From the NCBI RefSeq assembly GCF_006980715.1, contig NZ_SBHN01000024.1:1-64000 (forward strand): DNA of 64,000 bases, in the 5' to 3' direction. The DNA comes from Telmatospirillum sp. J64-1. GTDB lineage: Bacteria; Pseudomonadota; Alphaproteobacteria; Rhodospirillales; Magnetospirillaceae. Positions 42,813 through 50,642 of this stretch are shown piece after piece (position 1 is the first letter of the stretch; every line of letters starts with the position of its first letter). The position numbers and the translations under genes were made by a program. A model generated the notes under the pieces. It saw only the letters and a list, made by a program, of their open reading frames with translations. It was not told where the DNA came from and did no database searches.

Positions 42813-42818
42813 AGTATA
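42807..42818. promoter_or_regulatory. Hexuronate regulon operator, site 4 (TATACTAGTATA)
   Basis: A perfect palindrome, 14 bp if extended (42806-42819), identical to site 2. It overlaps the -10 of the gntR promoter, pointing to autorepression. Confidence 0.75.
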
Positions 42819-42975
42819 TATGTTGCCGCAGAGGCTGCGGATACGGTTTCGAGGTGCTTGCATCAGGCTCGCCAAAACGACGGCCATATTCTAAGACTCC
42901 CTGAGGGCTGATCCGTCGACTGCATTGTTTTAAAACCGTGCCACTTTCAAGAACAGGTGCGGAAAGGAAGGCTGA

Positions 42976-43728
42976 ATGGAACTGGAAGCGAAAAAGGCCG
43001 AATCCGCGCCGGCTGGCCGTCGCCAGCGGGTGAAACCCGTGGCGCGGCCGGCGCAGCGGGGCACTTCGATTGCCGCCGTCATCTACCGCGACCTGCGCCA
43101 CGAGATCGTCTCGTTGAGCCGCAAGCCGGGCGAGGCCATTTCGGAAAAGCAGATCGCCGAAACCTATGGTGTCAGCCGCACGCCGGTGCGCGAGGCGATG
43201 CTGAAGCTTGCCGACGAATCCCTGATCGAGATCTTTCCGCAATCGGGCACCTTCGTCTCGCGCATCCCGCTGGCGGCCCTGCCGGAATCCATCACCATCC
43301 GCCGCGTGCTGGAAGAAGCTTCGGTGAAATATGCCGCCGAACGCGCCTCGCGCAGCCAGATCGTCCAATTGCAGGCGATCATCGAGCGGCAGAGGGAAGC
43401 GGAAGCGACCGAGGATTACGAGGCGTTTCACCAAGCCGACGAAGCCTTCCATGCCGCCCTGGCCGAAGCGGCGGGCCTGCCGGGATTGTGGGGCGTTGCC
43501 CAGCAAGTCAAGGTCCAGGTGGACCGCTACCGCCGCCTGACGCTGCCGGTGCTGGGGCGGATCAAGGTGGTTATCGCCGAACATGAAGCCATCCTCGAAG
43601 CCGTTGCGTCCCATGATCCCGAGCGGGCGGTCCAGGCGCTGAACGTGCATCTGGACGACCTGCAAGGCACGATCGAGGAGGCGCGGGACAAGCATCCCCT
43701 TTACTTCTCCATTCCCGAGGAAAACTGA
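42976..43728 (+). CDS. FCD-type GntR regulator, probable hexuronate repressor
   Basis: 250 residues. A basic N-terminal arm (1-35) precedes the winged helix (about 36-100), with SEKQIAETYGVSRTPVREAMLKLADESLIEIFPQSG in segments. The FCD domain (about 105-240) has AFHQADEAFHAALAEAAGLPGLW and a C-terminal EHEAILEAVASHDPERAVQALNVHL with the metal-binding His pattern. It is divergent from uxaC, and the same operator sequence occurs at its own promoter and at three uronate promoters. It probably plays the role of ExuR/UxuR, with a uronate as inducer (inferred). Confidence 0.9.
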   Translation: MELEAKKAESAPAGRRQRVKPVARPAQRGTSIAAVIYRDLRHEIVSLSRKPGEAISEKQIAETYGVSRTPVREAMLKLADESLIEIFPQSGTFVSRIPLAALPESITIRRVLEEASVKYAAERASRSQIVQLQAIIERQREAEATEDYEAFHQADEAFHAALAEAAGLPGLWGVAQQVKVQVDRYRRLTLPVLGRIKVVIAEHEAILEAVASHDPERAVQALNVHLDDLQGTIEEARDKHPLYFSIPEEN

Positions 43729-43736
43729 GCGCTTGT

Positions 43737-43834
43737 TCATGCTTCGAGACAACCCGTTGGGTTTCCTCAGCATGAGGTTTGTTTTATTAGCCTCGTCCTG
43801 AGGAGCCGCCTTGGCGGCGTCTCGAAGGACGGGG
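43737..43834. repeat. Inverted palindromic intergenic element (second type)
   Basis: Two inverted, related arms: about 43737-43778 (CTTCGAGAC ... CCTCAGCATGAGG) and about 43791-43834 (CTCGTCCTGAGGAGCCGCCT then the inverse ending GTCTCGAAGGACGGG). The shared skeleton is CTTCGAGAC-spacer-CCTCAGnAnGAGG. Elements of this look are common between genes in alphaproteobacteria. It differs from the element at 22940 and 51801. Confidence 0.7.
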
Positions 43835-43846
43835 CGGGCCAACGCC

Positions 43847-43875
43847 GGGGCAGGAGGGGCGGAGCCTCCTGCCCC
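43847..43875. terminator. GC-rich hairpin at the convergent gntR / oxidoreductase ends
   Basis: A perfect 11-bp stem (GGGGCAGGAGG, 43847-43857, with 43865-43875) and a 7-nt loop, 8 bp beyond the oxidoreductase stop. No T-tract follows on either strand, so terminator function is uncertain. Confidence 0.45.
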
Positions 43876-43883
43876 CACCGGGA

Positions 43884-44879
43884 TCACAGGTTCAGCGAGC
43901 GCCGCAAGGCGTCGAGATGGACCATGGCGGTAACGCCGTCGACGATGGTCGGGGCGTTGGACTCTTCCCCGCGCAGCGCCTTCACCACATCGGCCAGCAA
44001 GGCGTGGTAGCCCTTGAAGTCCTCGTTGGCCGCCGCCGTGAAGTTCGGCTTCCAGGTCAGCGTGTCCACGTCATTGGCCAGGGTTGCTGCCGGGTCTTCC
44101 GACTTGAAGGGCGGGTTGCGGTGCCAGCGCACCTCGATCACGTCGTCGATTTCCAGGCGGTTGTGGTCGCCCATGATCTCGATTCTTTCGACCGGCGTGC
44201 CGCGCGACTGCACCGTGCCCATGGCGATGCTGCCGATGGCGCCGCATTCGAAATCGATGGCGGCATGGAACAGCAGGCGGCCCGGGCCGTTCTCGACCTT
44301 GCGCGCCCGGATCTCGCGGATCGGCGAGACGAAGAAGGGCGCCAGGTCCATGTAGTGGACGCAGTGATGCAGGAAGAAGCCGGTATAATCGACATTGCCG
44401 GCGAAATAGGTCGGCGCCGTCATGTAATAGCCGGTCAACCCCAGCACCCGTCCGAACTCGCCCGAGGACAGGACGTTGCGGGCGATCTTGTTGCCCACCG
44501 AATAGCGCTTCATGAAGCCCAAGGTCAGCGCCTTGCCCGCCTTTTCCGAGGCGGCAAGCAATTCGCGGGCTTCCGCGGCATTCGAGGCCGGGGGCTTTTC
44601 CATGAAGACCGGCAGGCCGCGCGCCAGGGCGGCCTTGCCGAAGGCCAGATGCTGGGCCGGGCCGACGGCCATGCCGACGGCGTCGATATCCTTCCTGGCG
44701 ATCAGCGCCTCGGCATCGTTGGTCAGTTCGCTCACGCCGAACTGACGCCCGGCAGCGGCCAGCCTTTCGCCATTGGTATCGCACAGGGCCACGATCTGGA
44801 CGTCATGGCGCATCAATTGCGGCAGCAGCATCTGGGTCGCATGAATGCCGCAGCCGATCCAGCCGATCTTGAGAGTCAT
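43884..44879 (-). CDS. Gfo/Idh/MocA-family oxidoreductase
   Basis: 331 residues. The N-terminal Rossmann domain has IGWIGCGIHATQMLLPQL at 4-21 and the family motif VFMEKPPASN with the catalytic Lys near 96. The C-terminal alpha/beta domain has GFFLHHCVHYMDLAPFF, with the expected His near 175. These NAD(P)-dependent enzymes oxidise or epimerise cyclic sugars and inositols. It overlaps the TIM-barrel isomerase gene by 4 bp and closes the sugar ABC operon, so it likely acts on the imported sugar. The substrate is unknown. Confidence 0.9.
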   Translation of the reverse strand: MTLKIGWIGCGIHATQMLLPQLMRHDVQIVALCDTNGERLAAAGRQFGVSELTNDAEALIARKDIDAVGMAVGPAQHLAFGKAALARGLPVFMEKPPASNAAEARELLAASEKAGKALTLGFMKRYSVGNKIARNVLSSGEFGRVLGLTGYYMTAPTYFAGNVDYTGFFLHHCVHYMDLAPFFVSPIREIRARKVENGPGRLLFHAAIDFECGAIGSIAMGTVQSRGTPVERIEIMGDHNRLEIDDVIEVRWHRNPPFKSEDPAATLANDVDTLTWKPNFTAAANEDFKGYHALLADVVKALRGEESNAPTIVDGVTAMVHLDALRRSLNL

Positions 44880-45757
44880 CGCCGATACCTCGTGAGGGAC
44901 AAGTGGGAACGCATGAACTCGACGCTGGCGGCCAGGCGCTCGCTTTCGTCTTCATGCGGGGCGCGCCATTGGGCGAAGGGCACGCCGAAGCGGTCGTCGT
45001 TGCGGCGGAAGGGCTCCAGCGAGATCGGGCCCTGATAGCCGACCTCGTGCAGGGCGCGGCAGACGGCCACCCAGTCGGTGGCGCCGGTGCCGGGGAAGCC
45101 GCGATGGTTTTCATTGGCCTGGAAATGGATCAGGCGCGATCCGGCCAAGCGGATGGCCTCGGGGATCGAGGACTCTTCCATATGCATGTGGAAAGTATCG
45201 AGCATCACGCCGACGGCCGGGTGATCGACCGCGTCGAGCAATTCCATGGCCTGCAAGGTGGTGCACAGCACGTCGCTCTCGAAGCGGTTCAGCGGCTCGA
45301 CGGCCAGCTTCACGCCGACGCTTTCGGCATGGTCGCCGGCAGCCTTCAGCCCGGCCACGCAGCGTTCCTTGCGGGCCAGCCGCTCCTGCTCGCTGACCGG
45401 GGCCGGGGGGCGGCCGGCGAAGACCAGCGGATTGCCCGTCAGCGGACCGCCGACGATGGGCGCTTCCAGGGCGGCGGCGCAATCGGCGGCATAGCGCAGG
45501 TAATCAACCCCGGCCTGATGGGCGGCGGGATCGTCGCTGGAAAGGTTGCGTTCCAGGTTGACGCGGGCCGCCAGCACCACGTCCAGCCCGGCATCGGACA
45601 GGGCGCGGCGCGTCTCTTTCAGGTCCAGCTCGCCCTTTTCCGGGACGAGGAGTTCGACGAAGTCGAAGCCAAGCTGCTTCATCTTCCCGAAGAGGGGGAA
45701 ATGCTCGGCCGTGAAGGGCCGGGCGTATTGCATCGAGATTAGACCGATAGGGTTCAT
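44876..45757 (-). CDS. Sugar phosphate isomerase/epimerase-family TIM-barrel protein
   Basis: 293 residues in the AP-endonuclease-2/xylose-isomerase-like barrel. Metal-ligand positions are visible in LAVEPLNRFESDVLCT (Glu), VGVMLDTFHMHMEE (Asp/His), LIHFQANENHRGFPGTG (His) and GPISLEPFRRND (Glu). Relatives include ketose 3-epimerases, 2-keto-myo-inositol isomerase and dehydratases. It is coupled to the Gfo/Idh/MocA gene, a pair often used to oxidise and then epimerise or dehydrate a sugar. It lies 25 bp after the permease gene. Confidence 0.9.
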   Translation of the reverse strand: MNPIGLISMQYARPFTAEHFPLFGKMKQLGFDFVELLVPEKGELDLKETRRALSDAGLDVVLAARVNLERNLSSDDPAAHQAGVDYLRYAADCAAALEAPIVGGPLTGNPLVFAGRPPAPVSEQERLARKERCVAGLKAAGDHAESVGVKLAVEPLNRFESDVLCTTLQAMELLDAVDHPAVGVMLDTFHMHMEESSIPEAIRLAGSRLIHFQANENHRGFPGTGATDWVAVCRALHEVGYQGPISLEPFRRNDDRFGVPFAQWRAPHEDESERLAASVEFMRSHLSLTRYRR

Positions 45758-45782
45758 GATGGGTTGACCTTAAAGCAAGGAC

Positions 45783-46619
45783 TTAGCCTTTGACGGCCCC
45801 TTGGGTGAGACCGCCGACGAGGCGGCGCTGGACAAAGAGGAACAGGACAACGGCGGGCAGGGCGCCGACCACGCCGCCGGCCGATAGCAGGCCCCATTCG
45901 ATCTGGTATTCGCCGATCAGGGTCTGGATCGCCACGGTCATGGTGCGCGTGTTGCGGCCGCCCAGGGTCAGGGCGTAGAGATATTCGTTCCAGGCGGTGA
46001 TGAAGATGTAGATGCCGGTCGAGATGATGCCGGGCAGGGCCAGCGGCAGCACCACGCGGCGCAGGGCCGCCAGCCGCGAACAGCCGTCGGTCATCGCCGC
46101 TTCGTCCAGGCTGCGCGGAATGGCGTTGATGTAGCTGGTCAGCATCCACACCGAGAAGGGAATGGCCACGGTCGAATTGGCCAGGATCAGTGCGATATGC
46201 GTATCCAGCAGGCCCAGCCGCCGCATCAGGATGAACAGCGGCAGGATCAGCAGCACCACCGGGAACATGTTGACGACCAGGAACTGGGTCATCAGCACGT
46301 TGCGGCCGGGAAAGCGGAAGCGCGAGATGGCATAGGCCGCCGTTACCGACACGGTCAGGCCCAGCACCACCGTTCCCAGGGCGACGATCAGGCTGTGCCC
46401 CATATTGGTGAGGAAGGAGGTGCGGGCCAGCAGGCGCTCGTAATTCTCGAAGGACCAGCTCAGCGGCGTCACCGCCACGCCCTGCGCCGACAGGTGCTGC
46501 GCCGGAGTCATGGAGGTGAAGAACATCCACAGATAGGGCCCGATGGCGAAGAAGACGATGGCCAGGACCGGGATATGGGTGGTCAGCAGGCTGCGCCAGA
46601 GCGGCTCTTTGCGTTTCAT
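45783..46619 (-). CDS. Sugar ABC permease (MalG family)
   Basis: 278 residues from the ATG at 46619. A longer frame to 46901 lies inside the other permease and is rejected. Six helices are present. The MalG-type EAA loop is SLDEAAMTDGCSRLAALRRVVLPLALPG, and the N-terminus has GPYLWMFFTSMTPAQHL. The 4-bp overlap with the MalF-type gene shows the usual permease pair. Inner membrane. Confidence 0.92.
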   Translation of the reverse strand: MKRKEPLWRSLLTTHIPVLAIVFFAIGPYLWMFFTSMTPAQHLSAQGVAVTPLSWSFENYERLLARTSFLTNMGHSLIVALGTVVLGLTVSVTAAYAISRFRFPGRNVLMTQFLVVNMFPVVLLILPLFILMRRLGLLDTHIALILANSTVAIPFSVWMLTSYINAIPRSLDEAAMTDGCSRLAALRRVVLPLALPGIISTGIYIFITAWNEYLYALTLGGRNTRTMTVAIQTLIGEYQIEWGLLSAGGVVGALPAVVLFLFVQRRLVGGLTQGAVKG

Positions 46620-47545
46620 CGGTCGGCCTCCTTGCGGGTGCGGGCGAGATAGAGCGCCACCACGCCGGCCAGCAGCAGGGTGAAGACCACGGCGATGGCC
46701 GAGCCATAGCCGAAATCGAGATTCTGGCGGGCCTTGACGAAGGCGTAGAGCGGCAGGGTATGGGTGGCATAGCCGGGACCGCCGCCGGTCATGACGTAGA
46801 TCACGTCGATGGAATTGGCGACCCAGATGATGCGCAGCAGGGCGGCCGTGATCAGCACCCCGGCGAGGCCGGGCAGGGTGATGTGGATGAACTGCTTCCA
46901 CGAGCTGGCGCCGTCGATCGAGGCGGCCTCGTAATGGCTTTTCGGAATGCCCTGAAGCCCGGCCAGGATCATCACCATGAAGAAGGGGAAGCCCTGCCAG
47001 ACCAGCGTCACGACGATGGCATAAAGCGCGCGGTCGGGATCGGCCAGCCAGGGCACCGCCGTCTGGATGATCGACAGGCGCAGCAGCAGGTCGTTCAGCA
47101 CGCCGGTATTGGAATCATAGATCCAGCGCCACATCAGGGCGATGACCACGCTGGGCAGCGCCCAGGGGATGATCACCAGCGCCCGGGCCAGCCCGCGCCA
47201 GAAGAAGGTGCGGTTCAGCAGGATGGCGGCGACCAAGCCCAGGGCCATCTGCAGGGGAACGGTCAGGCCGATCCAGATGGCGGTATGGCCCAGCGAGATC
47301 CAGAAGACCTCGTCCTGCATGAGCCGGACGTAATTGTCGAAGCCGACGAACTGGGTCGCCCTCGGCCGGGACAGCACGAAGTCGTAGAGGCTGGTGACCA
47401 GGGCCTCGATCATCGGCAGGAAGACGATCAGGAGCGTCACCAGGACCGCCGGGGTCATCAGCACATAAGGAAGAAGCCTGCGCCGCGACGGCATGCGCAC
47501 GCCATCCAGCGCTGCGATCGCTTGGTTGCTCATCGCATCACCCAT
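46616..47545 (-). CDS. Sugar ABC permease (MalF/UgpA family)
   Basis: 309 residues from ATG 47545 (a second ATG at 47533 is equally plausible). About six helices. Family sequence includes LPYVLMTPAVLVTLLIVFLP, the EAA loop SHYEAASIDGASSWKQFIHITLPGLAG and ARALVIIPWALPSVVIALMWRWIYD. Together with the MalG-type partner it forms the pore. A GC-rich hairpin lies between it and the binding-protein gene. Confidence 0.92.
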   Translation of the reverse strand: MGDAMSNQAIAALDGVRMPSRRRLLPYVLMTPAVLVTLLIVFLPMIEALVTSLYDFVLSRPRATQFVGFDNYVRLMQDEVFWISLGHTAIWIGLTVPLQMALGLVAAILLNRTFFWRGLARALVIIPWALPSVVIALMWRWIYDSNTGVLNDLLLRLSIIQTAVPWLADPDRALYAIVVTLVWQGFPFFMVMILAGLQGIPKSHYEAASIDGASSWKQFIHITLPGLAGVLITAALLRIIWVANSIDVIYVMTGGGPGYATHTLPLYAFVKARQNLDFGYGSAIAVVFTLLLAGVVALYLARTRKEADR

Positions 47546-47578
47546 TATGGAAACAGGAAAACAAGGGTGGTGGGGAAG

Positions 47579-47613
47579 GCCCGGCCGCGACGGTCAGCCC
47601 GTCGCAGCCGGGG
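47579..47613 (-). promoter_or_regulatory. Hairpin between the sugar-binding-protein gene and the permease genes
   Basis: A near-perfect stem (arms 47579-47593 and 47599-47613, one internal mismatch, TCAGC loop) just after the binding-protein stop. There is no clear T-tract. Such structures often stabilise the upstream mRNA and keep binding protein in excess over permease. Confidence 0.5.
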
Positions 47614-47619
47614 CAGGCA

Positions 47620-48834
47620 TCACTGCGCGTAGAGCGCCTCGATCTCCTGCATCATCCTCTCCGCCGAAATGCGGCCGGTCAGGGCGCGCTGCATGGTCGT
47701 CGGCCAGACGGTGTTGACGAAGTCCGAAGTCTCCTGCGTTTGGGGCAGCAAGGCGGCGAAGGGCATCGAGGCCACGGTGGCATCGACGAAGCGCTTGTCG
47801 TGCAGCGTCCAGTTTTCCGAACCGCTCTTGGTCACGGTCAGCTGGCCGGTGGCCTGGTTGAACAGCACGTTGTTCTCGGCCTCGGCCAGGAAGGAGATCC
47901 ACTTCCAGGCGGCGTCCTTCACCTTGGACGAGGAGAAGATCGCCAGCGATTCGTCGCCATAAAGGGTCCAGGGCTTCTCGCCGCATTGCGGCACCGGCAC
48001 CGCCGAGACCTTGTCGCCCAGGGCCTGGGCGATGTCGTTGGCCGAGCCGATATGGTGGATGGTCATGGCCGTCTTGCCCGCCTTGAAGGCGCCGATGATT
48101 TCCTGGAAGCCGTCATTGGGGGCGGACGGCGGGAAGACCTTGTGCTCGCGGAACAGGTCGACCAGCCATTGATTGGCCTTGATCAGTTCCGGCGTAGTCA
48201 GGCCGCCCTTCTCGAACTTGGCGCCATGGCCCAGGACGAAGGTGCCCCAATGGTCGTGGCCGCCCCGGCCGCCGCGGAAGCCGAAGCCGTAGATATCGGG
48301 CGTGCCGTCGCCATTCTCGTCGATGGTCAGGGTCTTGGCGGCGTGCAGGAATTCCTCGCAGGTCTTCGGCGGGGTGAGGCCGGCCTGCTCGAACAGATCG
48401 GTGCGGTAATAGAGGTAAAGAACCACATACTGGACCGGCAGGTAGTATTGCTTGCCGTCCGGTCCTGCATTGATTTCCAGGATGTTGTCGATCAGGTCGT
48501 CCTTGCCCGCCCAGGCCGCGATGCGGTCATCCAGCGGCTCCAGGGCCTCCATGTCCACCAGGCGCGGCTGGGCGAACAGCTTGACCATCGCCGCATCCGG
48601 GGCGTTGCCGCCGACCAGATTGGTGTAGAGCGAGTCGTAATAGCTGTTCCAGGGAACGTTCTCGGCGTCGATCTTGATGCCGGGATTGGCTTTCTCGAAC
48701 TTCTCGACCAGTTCCGACATAGGGTTTTCGGGATTGTCGAAATGGTACCAGAAATGAACTGTTTCTTGAGCATTCGCGGCGCCGGTCAGCATCAGCGCCG
48801 CCGCCATTCCGAATGTCGCCATGATTTTTTTCAT
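47620..48834 (-). CDS. Sugar ABC substrate-binding protein (SBP family 1)
   Basis: 404 residues. The Sec signal ends LTGAANAQE at about 22, and GGGAGGAACAA precedes the ATG. The fold-typical blocks are VHFWYHFDNPENPMSELVEKFEKANPGIKI, WNSYYDSLYTNLVGGNAPDAAMV, TDLFEQAGLTPPKTCEEFLHAAKTL and AFKAGKTAMTIHHIG. Only short parts of these are family-conserved. Periplasmic. First gene of the import operon, downstream of the alpha/beta hydrolase and regulator genes on the same strand. The carbohydrate is unknown. Confidence 0.92.
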   Translation of the reverse strand: MKKIMATFGMAAALMLTGAANAQETVHFWYHFDNPENPMSELVEKFEKANPGIKIDAENVPWNSYYDSLYTNLVGGNAPDAAMVKLFAQPRLVDMEALEPLDDRIAAWAGKDDLIDNILEINAGPDGKQYYLPVQYVVLYLYYRTDLFEQAGLTPPKTCEEFLHAAKTLTIDENGDGTPDIYGFGFRGGRGGHDHWGTFVLGHGAKFEKGGLTTPELIKANQWLVDLFREHKVFPPSAPNDGFQEIIGAFKAGKTAMTIHHIGSANDIAQALGDKVSAVPVPQCGEKPWTLYGDESLAIFSSSKVKDAAWKWISFLAEAENNVLFNQATGQLTVTKSGSENWTLHDKRFVDATVASMPFAALLPQTQETSDFVNTVWPTTMQRALTGRISAERMMQEIEALYAQ

Positions 48835-48870
48835 TTGTTCCTCCCTAGGAAAGAGTAGGCGCTCTTTGTA

Positions 48871-49860
48871 CTAGTCGGTCGCCCTCCTCATCTGCCGCGC
48901 CGCCTCGCCGGCAGCCGCCAGAGACTGGCGGGCGGCGGCGAGGGAATGGGTCATCTGCAGGAAGCCGTGAATGACGCCGGGCACCACCGTCAGCGGGTCC
49001 TTGCGCCCCAGGGTCTCGAGGCGGGCGGACAGGGACAGGGTGTCGGAAAGCAGGGGGTCGATCCCGGCCGCCAGCAGGAACAGCGGCGGCAGCCCGGCCA
49101 GCGCCGCGTCGTCGGCGCGCAAAGGGGAAGCCAGAACGTTGTCGCGGGCGGCGTGGTCGGGCAGGTACCAATCCCAATAGCGTTGCATCTTGGCCGTGGT
49201 CAGGCCCGGACCCTGGGCAAAGAAGCGGTGCGAGGGGGTGTCGTGATCGGCGGCGAAGACGCCGTAGAAGAACAATCCACCCGCCGGCAGGGGGCGTCCC
49301 TGTTCCTGTTCATGCAGCATGGCGGCCAGGACCAGGTTGGCGCCCGCCGAATCGCCCGCCACCAGCAGCGGGCCCGGCGTCAGGCCGAAATCTTCGGGCC
49401 GCTCCTGCACGGCGCGCAGGCTGGCGATGACGTCCATCAGCCCGGCAGGGAAGGGATGTTCCGGCGCCAGCCGGTAATCGGGCAGCAGCACGGGGAGCCC
49501 TGAGTCGCAGGCCAGCACGCGGGCGCAGCGTTCGTGGGATTCGGGGCTGCACAGGGCGAAGCCGCCGCCATGGGCGAAAAGGATCGCGCCGCTTCCGGCA
49601 TTGGGCGGGACCAGCACCTTGATGCGGCAGGGGGCGGAGGACAAAGCGGGGTCGGCCGGTATCGTAATCTCGCTGACCGCCGCCATGGGCGGCAGATCGG
49701 TGTTCCAGCGCCTGTTGCCTTCTTCCGTCATCGCCCGCCCTTCGGCGGGCGGCAGCAGGGTGGGATCGGGGACCGGCCCCAGCTCGCGGGCGAGCTGCTC
49801 GAGGAGGGCGGCCATCTCGGCCGACAGGGTGGCGTCCAGTTCGGGGGATTGGGCGGTCAT
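48871..49860 (-). CDS. Alpha/beta hydrolase (hormone-sensitive-lipase-like esterase)
   Basis: 329 residues from the ATG at 49860, overlapping the regulator stop by 4 bp. The longer frame to 49983 lies inside the regulator gene. The oxyanion-hole motif is FAHGGGFAL and the nucleophile elbow GDSAGAN. YRLAPEHPFPAGL, AGIDPLLSDTLS with the acid Asp, and VIHGFLQM with the catalytic His complete the triad. No signal peptide, so cytoplasmic. It may remove acyl groups or open a lactone of the imported sugar compound (inferred from its position between regulator and ABC genes). Confidence 0.9.
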   Translation of the reverse strand: MTAQSPELDATLSAEMAALLEQLARELGPVPDPTLLPPAEGRAMTEEGNRRWNTDLPPMAAVSEITIPADPALSSAPCRIKVLVPPNAGSGAILFAHGGGFALCSPESHERCARVLACDSGLPVLLPDYRLAPEHPFPAGLMDVIASLRAVQERPEDFGLTPGPLLVAGDSAGANLVLAAMLHEQEQGRPLPAGGLFFYGVFAADHDTPSHRFFAQGPGLTTAKMQRYWDWYLPDHAARDNVLASPLRADDAALAGLPPLFLLAAGIDPLLSDTLSLSARLETLGRKDPLTVVPGVIHGFLQMTHSLAAARQSLAAAGEAARQMRRATD

Positions 49861-50552
49861 GGCAGGATACCGCTGTCGGCGAAGATGTCGTCGCCGACAT
49901 CGACGATGGTGGCGATATGGTGGCCCAGCAGGCGCACCGCCTCGTCGCCGTCGCGGCGGGCCACGGCCTCGACGATGGGCCAATGGCGCTTGGCCGTCAT
50001 CATCAGGTCGCGGACCTCGTCGGATTGGGCGATCTTGAAGCGGTGGTTGTGGACCAGGCAGCGATGCAGGATCGGCTGGAGGGCCGGTAGATTGGCGTCG
50101 CTGAACAGCCGCCGGTGAAAGTCGCGGTCGATTTCCGCCAGCAGGTATTCGTCATTCGCCTCTGCCGCTTCCTCCATGGCGCGGACCAGCGCGGCCAGGT
50201 CGTCGTTGAGGCGGCGGCTGGGGGATTTGACGGTGCGGCGGATGGCGCGGCATTCCATCATGTGGCGCAGGCGGAACATCTCCACCGCCTCGTCGGCGGT
50301 GCAGGTCGACACATGGGTGCCCCGGCGCCCCTGGCGGACCACCAGCCCCTCGTCTTGCAGGCGCAGCAGGGCTTCGCGTACACGGCCCTGGCTGCAGCTG
50401 AAGCGGGCGGCGAGGTCGAGTTCCGTCAGCGCTTCACCGGGCTCCAGCTCGCCGAGCATGATGTCGCGCTTGAGCGTCTCAAACACGTCATCCATATGCG
50501 CGGACCGGGAAAAAGCCTCCCCGGAAGAGCGGGCAGGTGAAGCTGGGGGCAT
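49857..50552 (-). CDS. FCD-type GntR regulator of the sugar ABC cluster
   Basis: 231 residues from the ATG at 50552. A much longer open frame reaching 51806 is antisense to the ATPase gene and is rejected. The winged helix covers about 20-85 (LTELDLAARFSCSQGRVREALLRLQDEGLV) and the FCD domain about 95-220 (EIDRDFHRRLFSDANLPALQPIL, ending HHIATIVDVGDD). The recognition helix has SQGRVREA where most relatives have SRTPVREA. It is divergent from the ATPase gene across 90 bp containing a repeated ATTGATA. Confidence 0.88.
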   Translation of the reverse strand: MPPASPARSSGEAFSRSAHMDDVFETLKRDIMLGELEPGEALTELDLAARFSCSQGRVREALLRLQDEGLVVRQGRRGTHVSTCTADEAVEMFRLRHMMECRAIRRTVKSPSRRLNDDLAALVRAMEEAAEANDEYLLAEIDRDFHRRLFSDANLPALQPILHRCLVHNHRFKIAQSDEVRDLMMTAKRHWPIVEAVARRDGDEAVRLLGHHIATIVDVGDDIFADSGILP

Positions 50553-50576
50553 GCGTCGAGCCTCGTTCCATCGGTT

Positions 50577-50595
50577 ATTGATATTGACATTGATA
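50577..50595. promoter_or_regulatory. Direct repeat ATTGATA x2 in the gntR/ATPase divergent region
   Basis: ATTGATA at 50577-50583 and 50589-50595, 12 bp apart. The repeats flank and overlap a TTGACA hexamer (50584-50589), which with GATAAC (50606-50611, 16-nt spacing) may be the promoter of the ATPase gene. Candidate GntR binding region. Confidence 0.4.
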
Positions 50596-50642
50596 ATCCG
50601 CGTACGATAACAAGGCAAGAAAGAATTGAAGGAGGAAGGGTG

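Larger units (their letters stand above)
42447..42975. other. Divergent regulatory region between uxaC and gntR
   Basis: 529 bp with operators near both ends (42513-42524 and 42807-42818) and about 280 bp between them. That inner stretch is GC-rich with several short hairpins. I see no convincing gene or RNA in it. Confidence 0.65.

Noticed and set aside
48848-48876. AAAGAG-TAGGCG-CTCTTT hairpin upstream of the sugar-binding-protein gene
   Set aside because: Short 6-bp stem without a T-tract, close to the ribosome-binding site; no evidence for terminator or riboswitch function.
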